Origin: Ophioceras dolichostomum
Lineage: Eukaryota > Ascomycota > Sordariomycetes > Magnaporthales > Ophioceraceae
Length of the DNA stretch: 64,000 bases
Reading direction: 5' to 3'
NCBI GenBank assembly: GCA_003049485.1
Contig: PYST01000169.1
Location: 1 to 64,000, forward strand
The notes under the pieces are model-generated. The model had not been told where the DNA came from. It made no database searches and saw only the letters and a list, made by a program, of their open reading frames with translations. Of this stretch, positions 36,492 through 46,092 are shown piece by piece. A program made the position numbers and the translations under genes. The first letter of the stretch is position 1. The number at the start of each line of letters is the position of its first letter.

Positions 36492-37544
36492 CTAGTTGGT
36501 GGGGAGATTCTCGATGCCGCCCTCCTTGGGCATGGACCAGGTCGGGTCGACCAGCATCTCGCGGGCCTGGTAGAGGAACCGGTACGCAGTCTTGATGGTG
36601 CCGTCGCTGACGCCGGCGATGTTGGCGATCTCCTTGGGCGAGCGGGGGTCGCCGATGAGGTGCGAGGCCATGTAGATGCACGCGGCCGCCACCGACAGCG
36701 GCGAGCGGCCGGCCAGGTCGGTCACAGACGTGGTGCGCTCCGCGAGCCGCTTGGCGAACTTTTCGGCGATGTAGTGCTGCTTGAAGCCGAGCTGCGAGCA
36801 GAACCGCGAGCAGAGCTCCTCCGCGCTGGTCGAGCCCTTGCTGTTCTCGTCGTCGCCGTTGGGCATGAGGCCCTGCTTGGTGACGACGTCGTTGCGCTTG
36901 ACGAACTCCTCCAGCTGCTTGTAGACCCTGCCGATCTCCTTCTTGGTCACGTTGGTGAGGCGGTGGATCTCCCGGAACGTGCGAGGCACGTTGTTCTGGC
37001 GGCAGGCGATGAAGATGCAGCCCGCGATCACGGCTTCGACAGTCTTGCCCTTGAGGAACTTGGCGTCGTCCACCAGCTTGAACAGGTGGCGCGCGTAATC
37101 CGACACCTGCCGGCCACACTGGAGGAAATCCACGTACTCGGTGATCCTCTGGAAGTTGGCCTGCAGACCCTGCTGGCCACGGTCGTTCTGGGTCTTCTTG
37201 TTGGCACTGTTCAGCCGACCGATCAAACGGCCGCTCGCGTTCTGGCCACGGCTGGTATCGACCTTGGTCTCGAGAGCGTTGTCGCCGAAAAGAGGGTCGC
37301 CGGAGTCGCCTACACGGGACGGGTCGTCGCCGCCCTGGTCGTCGTTCGCGAACGTGCGCCACTCTGAGCGAGTGTCGACGATCCGGTCGCCGACGACCAG
37401 CCCGCACTGACCGCAGATCAGGTCGCCGGACGAGAACTCCTCAATCAGCTCGGTTGGGCCGTCGCAATCCTTGCACTGCAGAATGATGTTGAGGTCTGCC
37501 TCGAAGGGCGTGGCCTCTGCGCCGGGCGCCCCGGACGCCGCCAT
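36492..37544 (-). CDS. sua7: Transcription initiation factor TFIIB
   Basis: The general factor that bridges TBP on the promoter and RNA polymerase II and sets the start site. It acts in the nucleus. A single exon encodes 350 residues, the normal TFIIB length. The N-terminal zinc ribbon has C24, C27, C44 and C47 (LQCKDC and LICGQC). The B-reader/linker follows, with GDRIVDTRSEWRTFANDD, essentially invariant in fungal TFIIB, and DDPSRVG. Two cyclin-like repeats span about residues 120-205 and 235-325. The first contains GKTVEAVIAGCIFIACRQ and VPRTFREIHRLT. The second contains GRSPLSVAAACIYMAS and SPKEIANIAGVSDGTIKTAY. I start at the ATG at 37544 (ATCATCATGG), the first ATG of the frame. The end, GIENLPTN, is the natural end of the family. 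Confidence 0.97.
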   Translation of the reverse strand: MAASGAPGAEATPFEADLNIILQCKDCDGPTELIEEFSSGDLICGQCGLVVGDRIVDTRSEWRTFANDDQGGDDPSRVGDSGDPLFGDNALETKVDTSRGQNASGRLIGRLNSANKKTQNDRGQQGLQANFQRITEYVDFLQCGRQVSDYARHLFKLVDDAKFLKGKTVEAVIAGCIFIACRQNNVPRTFREIHRLTNVTKKEIGRVYKQLEEFVKRNDVVTKQGLMPNGDDENSKGSTSAEELCSRFCSQLGFKQHYIAEKFAKRLAERTTSVTDLAGRSPLSVAAACIYMASHLIGDPRSPKEIANIAGVSDGTIKTAYRFLYQAREMLVDPTWSMPKEGGIENLPTN

Positions 37545-38792
37545 GATGATGTCGCTTGATCGAACAGCCTTCTTCGTCGGTGCGTTGGACAACTCGCGGA
37601 GAGCGGGTCGCTTGTTCTTTGCCTTTCGACGGAGGGCCTTGAGCTCCTTGCGCTTCGCGGTCACCGCCTTGCGAACCCGAGAGTTCGGCGCGGCGGGCTT
37701 AGTGTAGAGAACTGTGGTGGCGAGTGCGCAAAAGAGAGGCGAATGCGTCTTGACGGTCGGGGCGGGTCGTCGAGCGACGACCACCGGGCTTTGGGTCGTT
37801 CAGTGGGAGGAGTCGTTCGATTTTATGCGCGAAACTTGCAAGAACTTGGACTGAGTGACTATTGAGTGGCTAGGGAAAACAATGTGAATGAACAGAGCGC
37901 CGATGCGGAACAAGGAAGGCGATTCTTTCTTTGATAAAGCGAGGGACGGGAGGATGTGAAAGGTTGCAAAAATGAAGGTCAGAAGTGAATGAACTCTAGG
38001 AACTGGAGATAACAATTGTAGTCTCTGGCAATAGCACTGAGAAGTTAGAGGCTCAGCAGGCAGGAGCCACCAGCCCGGAATCTGCTGACTCAGCTGGTCC
38101 AATGATGCACGCACTTAAGCGCTGACTCCGCCCAGCAGAAATCGAGAGAATCTTCGCGCCGCTGTCCGAACCGCTTCGTCCATGCACTACTTCGTCACTG
38201 CGTGATGTCATGTGATGTTTGTTATGGCATCGAACCATCACCACCTCTTTCAGTATTTTCGATGGAGGTGTATTAGCAGCTGCAAATAGTCATGTATTAT
38301 AATGTGTTTAGGATTGTCCCTCGCACTGCATCATCCGGTGTCTAACACGGCTCTGCTTGGAGGCATGAACCGAATCGCCCCTCTGCAGGCGTTTCTAGAC
38401 TCCATCCCGCACTTACTCGGAGATGTCGAATTTTGGCCGTTATTGACATTCTTCAACCTTTCCTCGTTTGGCTAACTCAAGACGGAATTTATCGACATCT
38501 AACGAGTGAAAATAATCTACAATCGCTTTTTCCCCTCTCCAGGAAGCAACCAACTAAACGAATGGCTTTGAGGTACTCCGTACGTCCATACTAGTACAAG
38601 CCGACCACCACCAATCCAACGCCGGCTATCCCGCATCAAACACCAGACACAATACCAAAAACATTAAGGAAATATGTAATTTTACACAGAATTTACAGTA
38701 GTTTGTTCACCGACAATCAGTCAGCCAGCCTTCTTTTCTTCAACCCCACCTATTTTACTCCCTCCACTTCCTGCCCACTGAAGAAGTCTTCT
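37545..38792. other. TFIIB upstream region and the 3' flank of a membrane-protein gene
   Basis: Immediately upstream of the TFIIB ATG the frame stays open to a stop at about 37802, reading as a Lys/Arg-rich peptide without any ATG. The rest of the spacer is AT-richer and shows no gene. Confidence 0.5.
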
Positions 38793-39872
38793 TCAAGCGT
38801 TCTGGATCTTGATGCTCGGTATCCTCTGATGCAAGCGCATCGCCGCCGCCTCTGGCTCTTGCTGTTCATCCTCATCGAATCTTCTCTCCGGCAGGAGCTT
38901 CCTGTCGTCGAAGTCCTGGTCCTCGACCGGGGAGGAGACGATGGTGGGCAACGGCGGCAGGTCCAAGTTGTTGAGGATCGACGCCTGGCTGGCCGAGCGG
39001 GAGCGCGAGCGGGAGAGGGAGTGGGAGGACCGTGAGTGGGACAGTGAGTGCTGCGATAGCGTCCTGGCCGGCACGGCGAGGTCTGTGGTGGTGGTGGTGG
39101 TGGTGGTGGTGGTAGCTGCGGCGGCCGGGTGCACGTCCCGCGACTTGGAGCGAGCGCGGTGGATGCTCGCCTCGTACTCCTTCCAGTCCTCCTTCAGGCT
39201 GACGCGGCGGCCGCGGGGCTGGTGCTGGTGGTTCTTCGGCGGGACCGTGGGCGACGACTCCCCGTCATCGTCGCTGTCGTATTCCGTGTCTGCTGAGTTG
39301 GGGTCCGGGTCGCTCGCCGTCCTTGGCCGCCGCCGTGTCGAGGCCGTCCTTGTGTATGCCGTCCGTGTGCTGGCCTTTCTTGTCGTGGCCGTCGTGCTCA
39401 TGGTCGTGGACGACAGCTCAATGGCGGCGGGCGATTCGGTTGTTTCAGGGGCGGCGATCGTGCCGCCAGTCGTGGTGATGATGCTGAGCGCAGGGAACGA
39501 GGTCATCGCCTGCGACGCGAGGCTGTCCTCGCGCGCCCGAGAGGCCATGCTGGACTCGCTGCCCCTGGTGGCCAGCGACTTGCGGATGATCGCCCTCCTC
39601 TGCTGCTCGTCGTCCCACTGGCGGTCGAGCTCGTTCATCCTACTCCTGCGCCTGAACTCCTGGCGGGAGAGGTAGGGGTTCTCGGCCTTGGCCTGCCGGT
39701 ACTGCCGTCTCCTGAGGACGGTGATGCTGATGAAGACGACGATGGAGACGACGAGCACGATGCCGAGCGTGAGGGCCACGATCATCCATGTCTTGGCTGG
39801 CTCGTCGGGAACGTCTCTAGAGTCGGCTGGCGAGGCGAGCAAGTCGCGGAGGGCGAATATTGTGGGCGCCAT
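38793..39872 (-). CDS. Single-pass membrane protein with long disordered cytosolic tail
   Basis: A single exon encodes 359 residues. A short outer segment (MAPTIFALRDLL) precedes one transmembrane helix at about residues 29-54 (WMIVALTLGIVLVVSIVVF), followed by LRRRQYR, a positive-inside stop-transfer. The remaining 300 residues are Ser/Thr/Arg/Asp-rich. They include NPYLSRQEFRRRSRMNELDRQW, a poly-Thr run encoded by a (GGT)n repeat at 39085-39113, and RSRS-type repeats. The tail near the end (LNNLDLPPLPTIVSSPVEDQDF) may be a short conserved motif. I recognise no enzyme domain. Such proteins are frequent in filamentous ascomycetes and some act as wall or stress sensors, but nothing here proves that. 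Confidence 0.82.
   Translation of the reverse strand: MAPTIFALRDLLASPADSRDVPDEPAKTWMIVALTLGIVLVVSIVVFISITVLRRRQYRQAKAENPYLSRQEFRRRSRMNELDRQWDDEQQRRAIIRKSLATRGSESSMASRAREDSLASQAMTSFPALSIITTTGGTIAAPETTESPAAIELSSTTMSTTATTRKASTRTAYTRTASTRRRPRTASDPDPNSADTEYDSDDDGESSPTVPPKNHQHQPRGRRVSLKEDWKEYEASIHRARSKSRDVHPAAAATTTTTTTTTTDLAVPARTLSQHSLSHSRSSHSLSRSRSRSASQASILNNLDLPPLPTIVSSPVEDQDFDDRKLLPERRFDEDEQQEPEAAAMRLHQRIPSIKIQNA
39085..39113. repeat. GGT trinucleotide repeat inside a coding region
   Basis: About nine GGT units; read on the minus strand they encode a poly-threonine run. The length is likely variable between strains. Confidence 0.85.
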
Positions 39873-42800
39873 TGTGTGTGAAGGCTGTGTGTGATGATAA
39901 TATGTACAAGGATAGCCGTGTCCTCCAGTATGACGGTGTCGTCGCTACGAGGGGCAGGTGGTCCGTGTGAAGGAACAGTAACCAGGGCAGGATAGGAAGA
40001 TGATGTGCATTAGGATGTGGAACCTGGTGAACTCATGCCTTTCTCTATTCCACTGTTCATGGGACGGGAAAGAGAACCATGGCTAGCGAACCGGCGCGGG
40101 GTCGAGGGTTCGACCAGGTGTGGCTGTTGATGTCTTTATACATTCTGTCCCGGTTGCTGAGGTCTGTCCCAGTTGCTCCGGTCCACCAAGAGAGAGAATG
40201 CTGATGCATGGTTCTGCTGATGTTCGACGTGCCGCAGCAACGCCATCCGGCCCCAAGAAAAGGGCCAGAATGCTGATGGTGGTGTGGACATGTGGACTGG
40301 TGGACTGGTGGTGGAACTCCAGGAGGCAACTAGGTAGGTAGGTACTGTCCTCCACTACGCCTACCTACGGTCGACTTGTACCACTCTTCCACCTACAGTA
40401 AGAAACAACGGGCACCGGACCCTCGCATGTGTCATGTTGCACTGAAGGTGAGAGGGAATCGTGCGTCTGTTCCCGCCGGTATCAGTAGTAGGTCGTGGTG
40501 GTATGCAGCCGAACGGCGTGCTATTCTTGGTGCAGGGGTAATTTGTTCATCCGCAAATCAGAGGCGCGGCTATGAACATCAGACGCGGGACGGTTCTTTA
40601 CCTTAGACGACACACCACCAAACAAAGGCTAGAAACAAATGCACGTCAGGACGCAGGAGGGACGCAGGACGCAGCAAAAATGCAATTACGACATCCCGTG
40701 CTCAAAGCCAACCGCAAGCCCCCAATGTTCATGCCTACTATTCCGTACCTACGGACGCGAACAATCGCTACCTATTGTTCTACTATATTATTGCAAGAAA
40801 GCTGGGAAAAGAGCAATGCAGCAGGTAGACGCTAGTAGACGCCCATGCTAATAATCCATCCCAACTCCTTCCCCCTGTCTTGTGGAGGCGGATTGCGGGC
40901 GGGACATGACCAGATCCATCCCGAAAAAAGGACCTACTAGCCCTTCTGCCGGCAAGGGGATGATGACCCCTTTGGAGCTTTTCTGCCCCTCTGGACCCTC
41001 CTGATGATGGGCCCTGTAGTGTCCTGTAGTGCCTATCATCAGTGATCACACAGCCGCGCCGGGGGGCGAAGTCGTCAAGGAGGAGCAAAGCGCGGCACGG
41101 CCCCGCGTGTGGCCCCGCTAAAACTGACGAACAGAGCTCGATTGCCGCTCAGTGCTCACCATCATCGTCTCTGATTCTTCTCGCCAGGAAGGGGGGTTTC
41201 TTGGATCGCCACCACCAGAATCCTGGATGACGATTACAGTGATTACTGGTCCTTGGGATGCTGATGGTGGCGGCGGCTGTCCAATGGTTGTTTGGTGATG
41301 TATTTTTTTTGTGTCCCCATTCGATGTGCAGACAGTTGTTCGTCTCTCGCTTCTTTCCACACCACCACTGTCACACCACCACTACCTCAAGTCCGAGATC
41401 ATCTTGCTGCTAGATGTAGATGGTGGTGTGCACGACGATGTGTGCAAAGCTGCAGCAGTTCTGCAGGAAGCTCCCGTCTGCAGCTAACATGGAGGACAGC
41501 TCAACGGTTTCTCTCGTATTTGTTTCCTGCAGGCTATCACCTGCCCACGGCCGTTTCTCGTTTCGATGTTTCATGCATTTATCCTGCTCAGCTCTGGGGG
41601 ATAGCGTGGCAAGTCGGGTTTGAGAAAAGCTCCTAGCAGCTGTCCAGCAGATCGCCCAGCCAAATATTGAAGGCTTGGGCGGCATGTGCTGGTTATTCGA
41701 CCCGGCGGGTTGAGAAACACCATGAAGTCCTCGGAAAGGCTGGCTTCACTCCAAGAAGCATAGATTCGGCCTTAGGAGGTCGATCTCGACTCGATTCGCA
41801 CTCCAAAAGGGCCTTATTGGCCCTTTGGTCCTTTTGCCATGAAAAACCTGTTCTGTTCCACCCTTGCCTTCTCTCGCCGCCGTCGTCTTCTCTTTTCCTC
41901 GTGGGGCGGTTCCGCCCTTCTCTTTTTTTTTCGCTGCGCCATCCGAGGGTCGTCCTGGTCGTCCGAACTTGAACCAACAAGCCGCACCCAAGCCTACGCC
42001 TCCCCCGTCCGCTGTTGGTGCCCTTGTCCCCCGGATGATCCTTCCGAATGAGAAGAAATTTTCACTCGTTATGTATGTATGTGTGTGTTTCTTCTAATCA
42101 ACACGTTCGCTCGCCTATCACTCGTGGTCTCTTCACCCATGTGCGTCCGTCGAAGAGGAGGAGGAGGAATGCCTATCGTGGCGCAGACTCTTGATCAGGA
42201 GGAGGTCTGCAGATATCCTCACTCCCGCGCCTCCTTCTCATTGGAGCGCATCGGGGTTAGCTTGAAGGCATCAACGATTCGTTCGTCGTCGTTCAGACAA
42301 CCAGGAAGGTAGGTCGACTGGCTGGTTGGTGCATTCTGCCATCGCTATCGCTTTGCCGTCGATGATCGGACTCTGGCTGTTTTTGTTTCCTATCTTGTAG
42401 CGTCCAACCCGAACCTTCACCACCTGATAGCACAACCACCCTTGATCGTCTTTTGTCAACACCTCAGGATTCGATTAGGAAGCCGCCATGCCATTCCAGA
42501 GAAGGATCACGAGAGGGACAAAAATCTGCCTCAAACACACTCGCCCTTCGATAGAAGCTGTGCCATATGTAGCTCTCCATGTAAACAACAACAGCCTTGA
42601 AGCGATGCCATTTCCAGGCACCAAGTTGCCGGGAGGGATTACACCACACCTCCATACTCTCAAAATAAGTACCACAACAACAACAAGAACAACTTACCTC
42701 TAGGAGGCGTCGGCGTCCATCGTCTCGCCAAAGCCCGATCCTGAAATCACACCATAAAAAGGTAAGGTGTAAATAAGTTCATCAAACCTCTCTTTTGGGG

Positions 42801-43722
42801 GCGGCACAAACTACCTACCAACCTCAGGTGCCTACAAACACAACACCACCACGGCGCGTCTGTTTTCCTTCTCCTGCTCGGTGGTGCCGGCCTTGACTAC
42901 GGCATCGTGGGCACGCGTGTGTGTCACCCCAGCGAAGAAACCTGAAACAAAGGAGACAATCTTCGCTTTCGTGCAAGGCGGAGGCAAAGATGCATCAGCA
43001 GCAGGAGGTGGTTGCAGTAGGCAAACAGGCTGCATGCAGGTTGTTTCGAGGAAGAGGAGCGGAAAAACAGGATATTGCGAGGATGTGTGGCTTGATGGCG
43101 CTGCAGCTGCCGCCGCCGCCGCCGTTGCAGGATGGGGGATAGGTAGGAAGAAGAAGTTCCTTGGGAACATGTGGTTGCTGTTGTTGCCAGTCGTGGCGAT
43201 GGTCGATGGGGGTCGCCGTCCGCCCGCCCGCTTGCCGGGACATGTCAAGGGGCCGGGTGAGAGAGATGCTGTTGCTGCTACTGCCGGCAAATAATTGCTT
43301 GAATGAATGTCGGGTAAGTCATAGCCTATGGCGGAGGGAAGGGAGGCGATGCCAGGTTTTGTTCTGCAAGGCTTTTATGATGAGAAATGTTTCAAGTCGT
43401 TGGTGTGCAGATACGTTGCTCGTGCGGGCAGTCTGACGAGCACTACGCCGCCGAGAGTCTTTGTCAAACTTGGGGGGGAGGAGACCTCCCTCGAGCAAGG
43501 AAACATGGAATTCCATGAACTAGCAAGATGCTGTCTCATAGACCACGCGAGAATAGATCCTACCTCGGCATGTAGCTCCCAGGTACCGAAAACTGCTTTA
43601 CAATTATACTCATGGTGGTGAAAACTGAGTAGAAACTTGGTAAGTGAGGTGTGGTGGTGGCCGTCTAGCTGACAAGGGTATATGAACTACGGGTCGGCTC
43701 AAAATTGCAAACTCCGCTCAAC
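39873..43722. other. 3.8-kb spacer upstream of the initiator tRNA
   Basis: No coherent gene is seen. Short GTAGGTAGGTA-type elements lie at 40330-40345, (GTT/AAC)n-like bits at 42675-42700 and CTG/CCG-rich DNA at 43100-43130. Several open frames exceed 90 codons but overlap each other on both strands and show no codon bias. Confidence 0.45.
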
Positions 43723-43794
43723 AGCAACTTGGCGCAGGGGAAGCGCGCCGGGCTCATAACCCGGAGGTCCTTGGATCGAAACCAAGAGTTGCTA
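43723..43794 (+). tRNA. tRNA-iMet: Initiator tRNA-Met (CAU anticodon)
   Basis: A 72-nt cloverleaf without an intron. The acceptor stem AGCAACT pairs with AGTTGCT and is followed by discriminator A. The anticodon loop CTCATAA sits on a stem ending in three G:C pairs (GGG/CCC). The T loop reads ATCGAAA, so positions 54 and 60 are A, and the first base pair is A1:U72. These are the hallmarks of the cytosolic eukaryotic initiator rather than elongator tRNA-Met. A T run lies a few bases downstream (43804-43808 and 43811-43821), as expected for RNA polymerase III termination. Confidence 0.97.
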
Positions 43795-44047
43795 ACAAGC
43801 GTTGATTTTTTCTTTTTTTTCTTTCTCGTTTCTCCGCCCAGGTTTTTTTTGCGCTGTGGATTCCCACGTTGTGTTTCCAGGTTTCGAATTTTTATTTTAA
43901 CGTGTCTTATCTTTTTTTGTTTTCTTCGTCATTGTTCGTCTCTTCGCTTTTCGTTCTGTAGCCTTGTAGTGAGAGATTGAACTCTCACACCCCGGACCCA
44001 CCTGAAAAAAGTCCACAACGCCAGACTCTTCAATTTTCTTTTGAGCA

Positions 44048-46092
44048 ATGTGCGGGATTCATCTCTCTATTTGCGCTACCGCCACGACAGCTTCGCATTC
44101 ATCAAAGTGTCTCCTCAATGAAGCATTGAAACGGCGCCTTTGCAATCGTGGCCCGGATCATTCCGGCCAAGTCAAAACGCGTTGGCGAGACGAGCTCGAG
44201 CTGTTATTCACCTCAACTGTCCTCTCGCTTCGTGGGAACCATGTGACTCCTCAGCCATTCGAAGACCCAGAGTCTGGATCCGTTCTCTGCTGGAACGGAG
44301 AGGCGTGGAAAATCCGCGGCCGCGCCGTCCTGGGTAGCGAAAACGACGGCGCCGCTGTTTTTGAGCTCCTGGCGTCGTCGTTGTCATATTTATCCGATGG
44401 TAATCCCTTGGCGGCCGCAACGACGGACGAAGATCGTCAACTCCTCGTCTTGGACGTATTTCGCTCTATCGAGGGCCCCTTCGCCTTCGTATTCTTTGAC
44501 AAGCCGTTCGGCAAGCTCTATTTTGGGCGAGACCGCCTGGGCAGACGGTCGCTCGTCTCATCCCGCGAGGCAACCGGCGGGACGTTGTTCCTGTCTAGCG
44601 TTGCCGAGTCGACTGATGCGACGTGGGAGGAGGTCGAGGCCGATGGAGTTTACGTCTTAGACCTCAACAACCTCTCCCTCGCTACATCCTCGTCTTCGAA
44701 ACGCGTGCGGCATGCCTGGTCTACAGGGGGTAGCGATGCCGAAAGCCGTATAGGTAGCGGTGATGCTGTGCCTCAGCAGATATCAGGGATCGGCCGGTTC
44801 AACACCGCCGTTCCTTCCGTTCATGCGGGTCCAGTGCCTCCCGCATTATCAACAGACTCGGAATCCGTCTGGGCCCTACGCGAGCACTTGACCGAGTCAC
44901 TACGTCTCCGTGTGCTCAACGTTCCGGTCCCACCGACCACACCGTCCGCGGGGGCCGCTGGCTCTTCTTCTACTGACGTAAGGATTGCCATTCTTTTTTC
45001 CGGCGGTCTCGACTGCACCGTCTTGGCCAGCCTATGCCATGACCTAGTACCTACCACCCAGGGCATCGATCTCTTGAACGTGGCTTTCGAGAACCCCCGC
45101 GTTGCATCCCAGCTAAAGTTGAGAGCCGACGCTGGAGACAAACCGGTGGATGTCTTCGAGGCTTGCCCGGATAGGCTCTCTGGGCGGAAGTCGTTTGACG
45201 AACTCCTCCGCATATGCCCCGGGCGGGCCTGGCGCTTCATCGCTGTAAGTTATTTGCCCGGTGATCTCTCACATGATCTCTACCTCGCCGCCAAGCGGCT
45301 CTGCGCTTATTGACCTGACATCTCGCTAGGTAAATGTTCCGTACGCCGAAACAACCGCTCACAGAGATGAGGTGGTCTCCCTCATCCACCCTCACAACAC
45401 GGAGATGGACTTGTCCATTGCCTACGCCCTGTATTTCGCAGCCCGAGGCGAGGGTATACCCTCCAGTGGTTCCGAGCCCACGGGTACTGCTATCCACGAA
45501 AAGCACACGACCAACACCCCTGCACGAGTCCTTCTATCAGGTCTGGGTGCTGATGAGCTGTTTGGGGGCTATGTCCGCCACACGACCGCCTTCTCGCGGC
45601 ACGGCTACCCGGGCCTGGTGGAGGAGCTGAAGCTCGACGTTGGCCGGCTGGGCAAGAGGAATCTGGGCCGCGACGACAGGGCGATGTCTCACTGGGGCAA
45701 GGAGGTCCGGTTCCCCTACCTCGACGAGGATCTAGTCAGGTGGGCTATTGAGCTGCCTGTCTGGGAGAAGTGCGATTTCGGCAAGCTAGATGCCGGGAAT
45801 ATCGAGCCTGGGAAGAGGGTCCTGCGCTTGCTCGCAGAACAGCTGGGCATGACTGACGTTGCCAGGGAGAAGAAGAGGGCGGTATGTTTTCCTGATTCTC
45901 GTGGCCGACAGACCGGCTTCTTCCTCGGATCCTGCTCCCGAGCTGTTCATTACCCTGCGAACCTTTACCCGTGCTCAGCTACTCAGCTAACTTCTGTCCT
46001 TGATGGTGTCTTCTTTTCGGCAGATACAATTCGGCTCCCGAACAGCCAAGATGGAGAGTGGCAAGGTCAAGGGAACGACACTTATCTCATGA
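44048..46092 (+). CDS. Asparagine-synthetase-like protein (ASNSD1 family)
   Basis: Three exons (44048-45244, 45330-45881 and 46024-46092) give 605 residues with all introns phase 0. The N-terminus MCGIHLSI exposes Cys2, the nucleophile of class II glutamine amidotransferases, and RRGPDHSG-like (LCNRGPDHSG), LCWNGE and FAFVFFD follow. The synthetase domain carries the ATP-binding P-loop IAILFSGGLDC near residue 318, and RVLLSGLGADELFGGY and VRFPYLDEDLVRWA further on. The spacing and a long variable linker between the domains fit ASNSD1 rather than the canonical asparagine synthetase. Family members are conserved but their exact reaction is not established. The last exon encodes only 22 residues (IQFGSRTAKMESGK), a motif conserved in the family. 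The gene starts 253 bp after the initiator tRNA. Confidence 0.95.

Noticed and set aside
38941..39675. Plus-strand frame opposite the single-pass membrane protein
   Set aside because: The minus frame has a clean ATG, a membrane helix and a stop-transfer; the plus frame is low-complexity Val/Ser.
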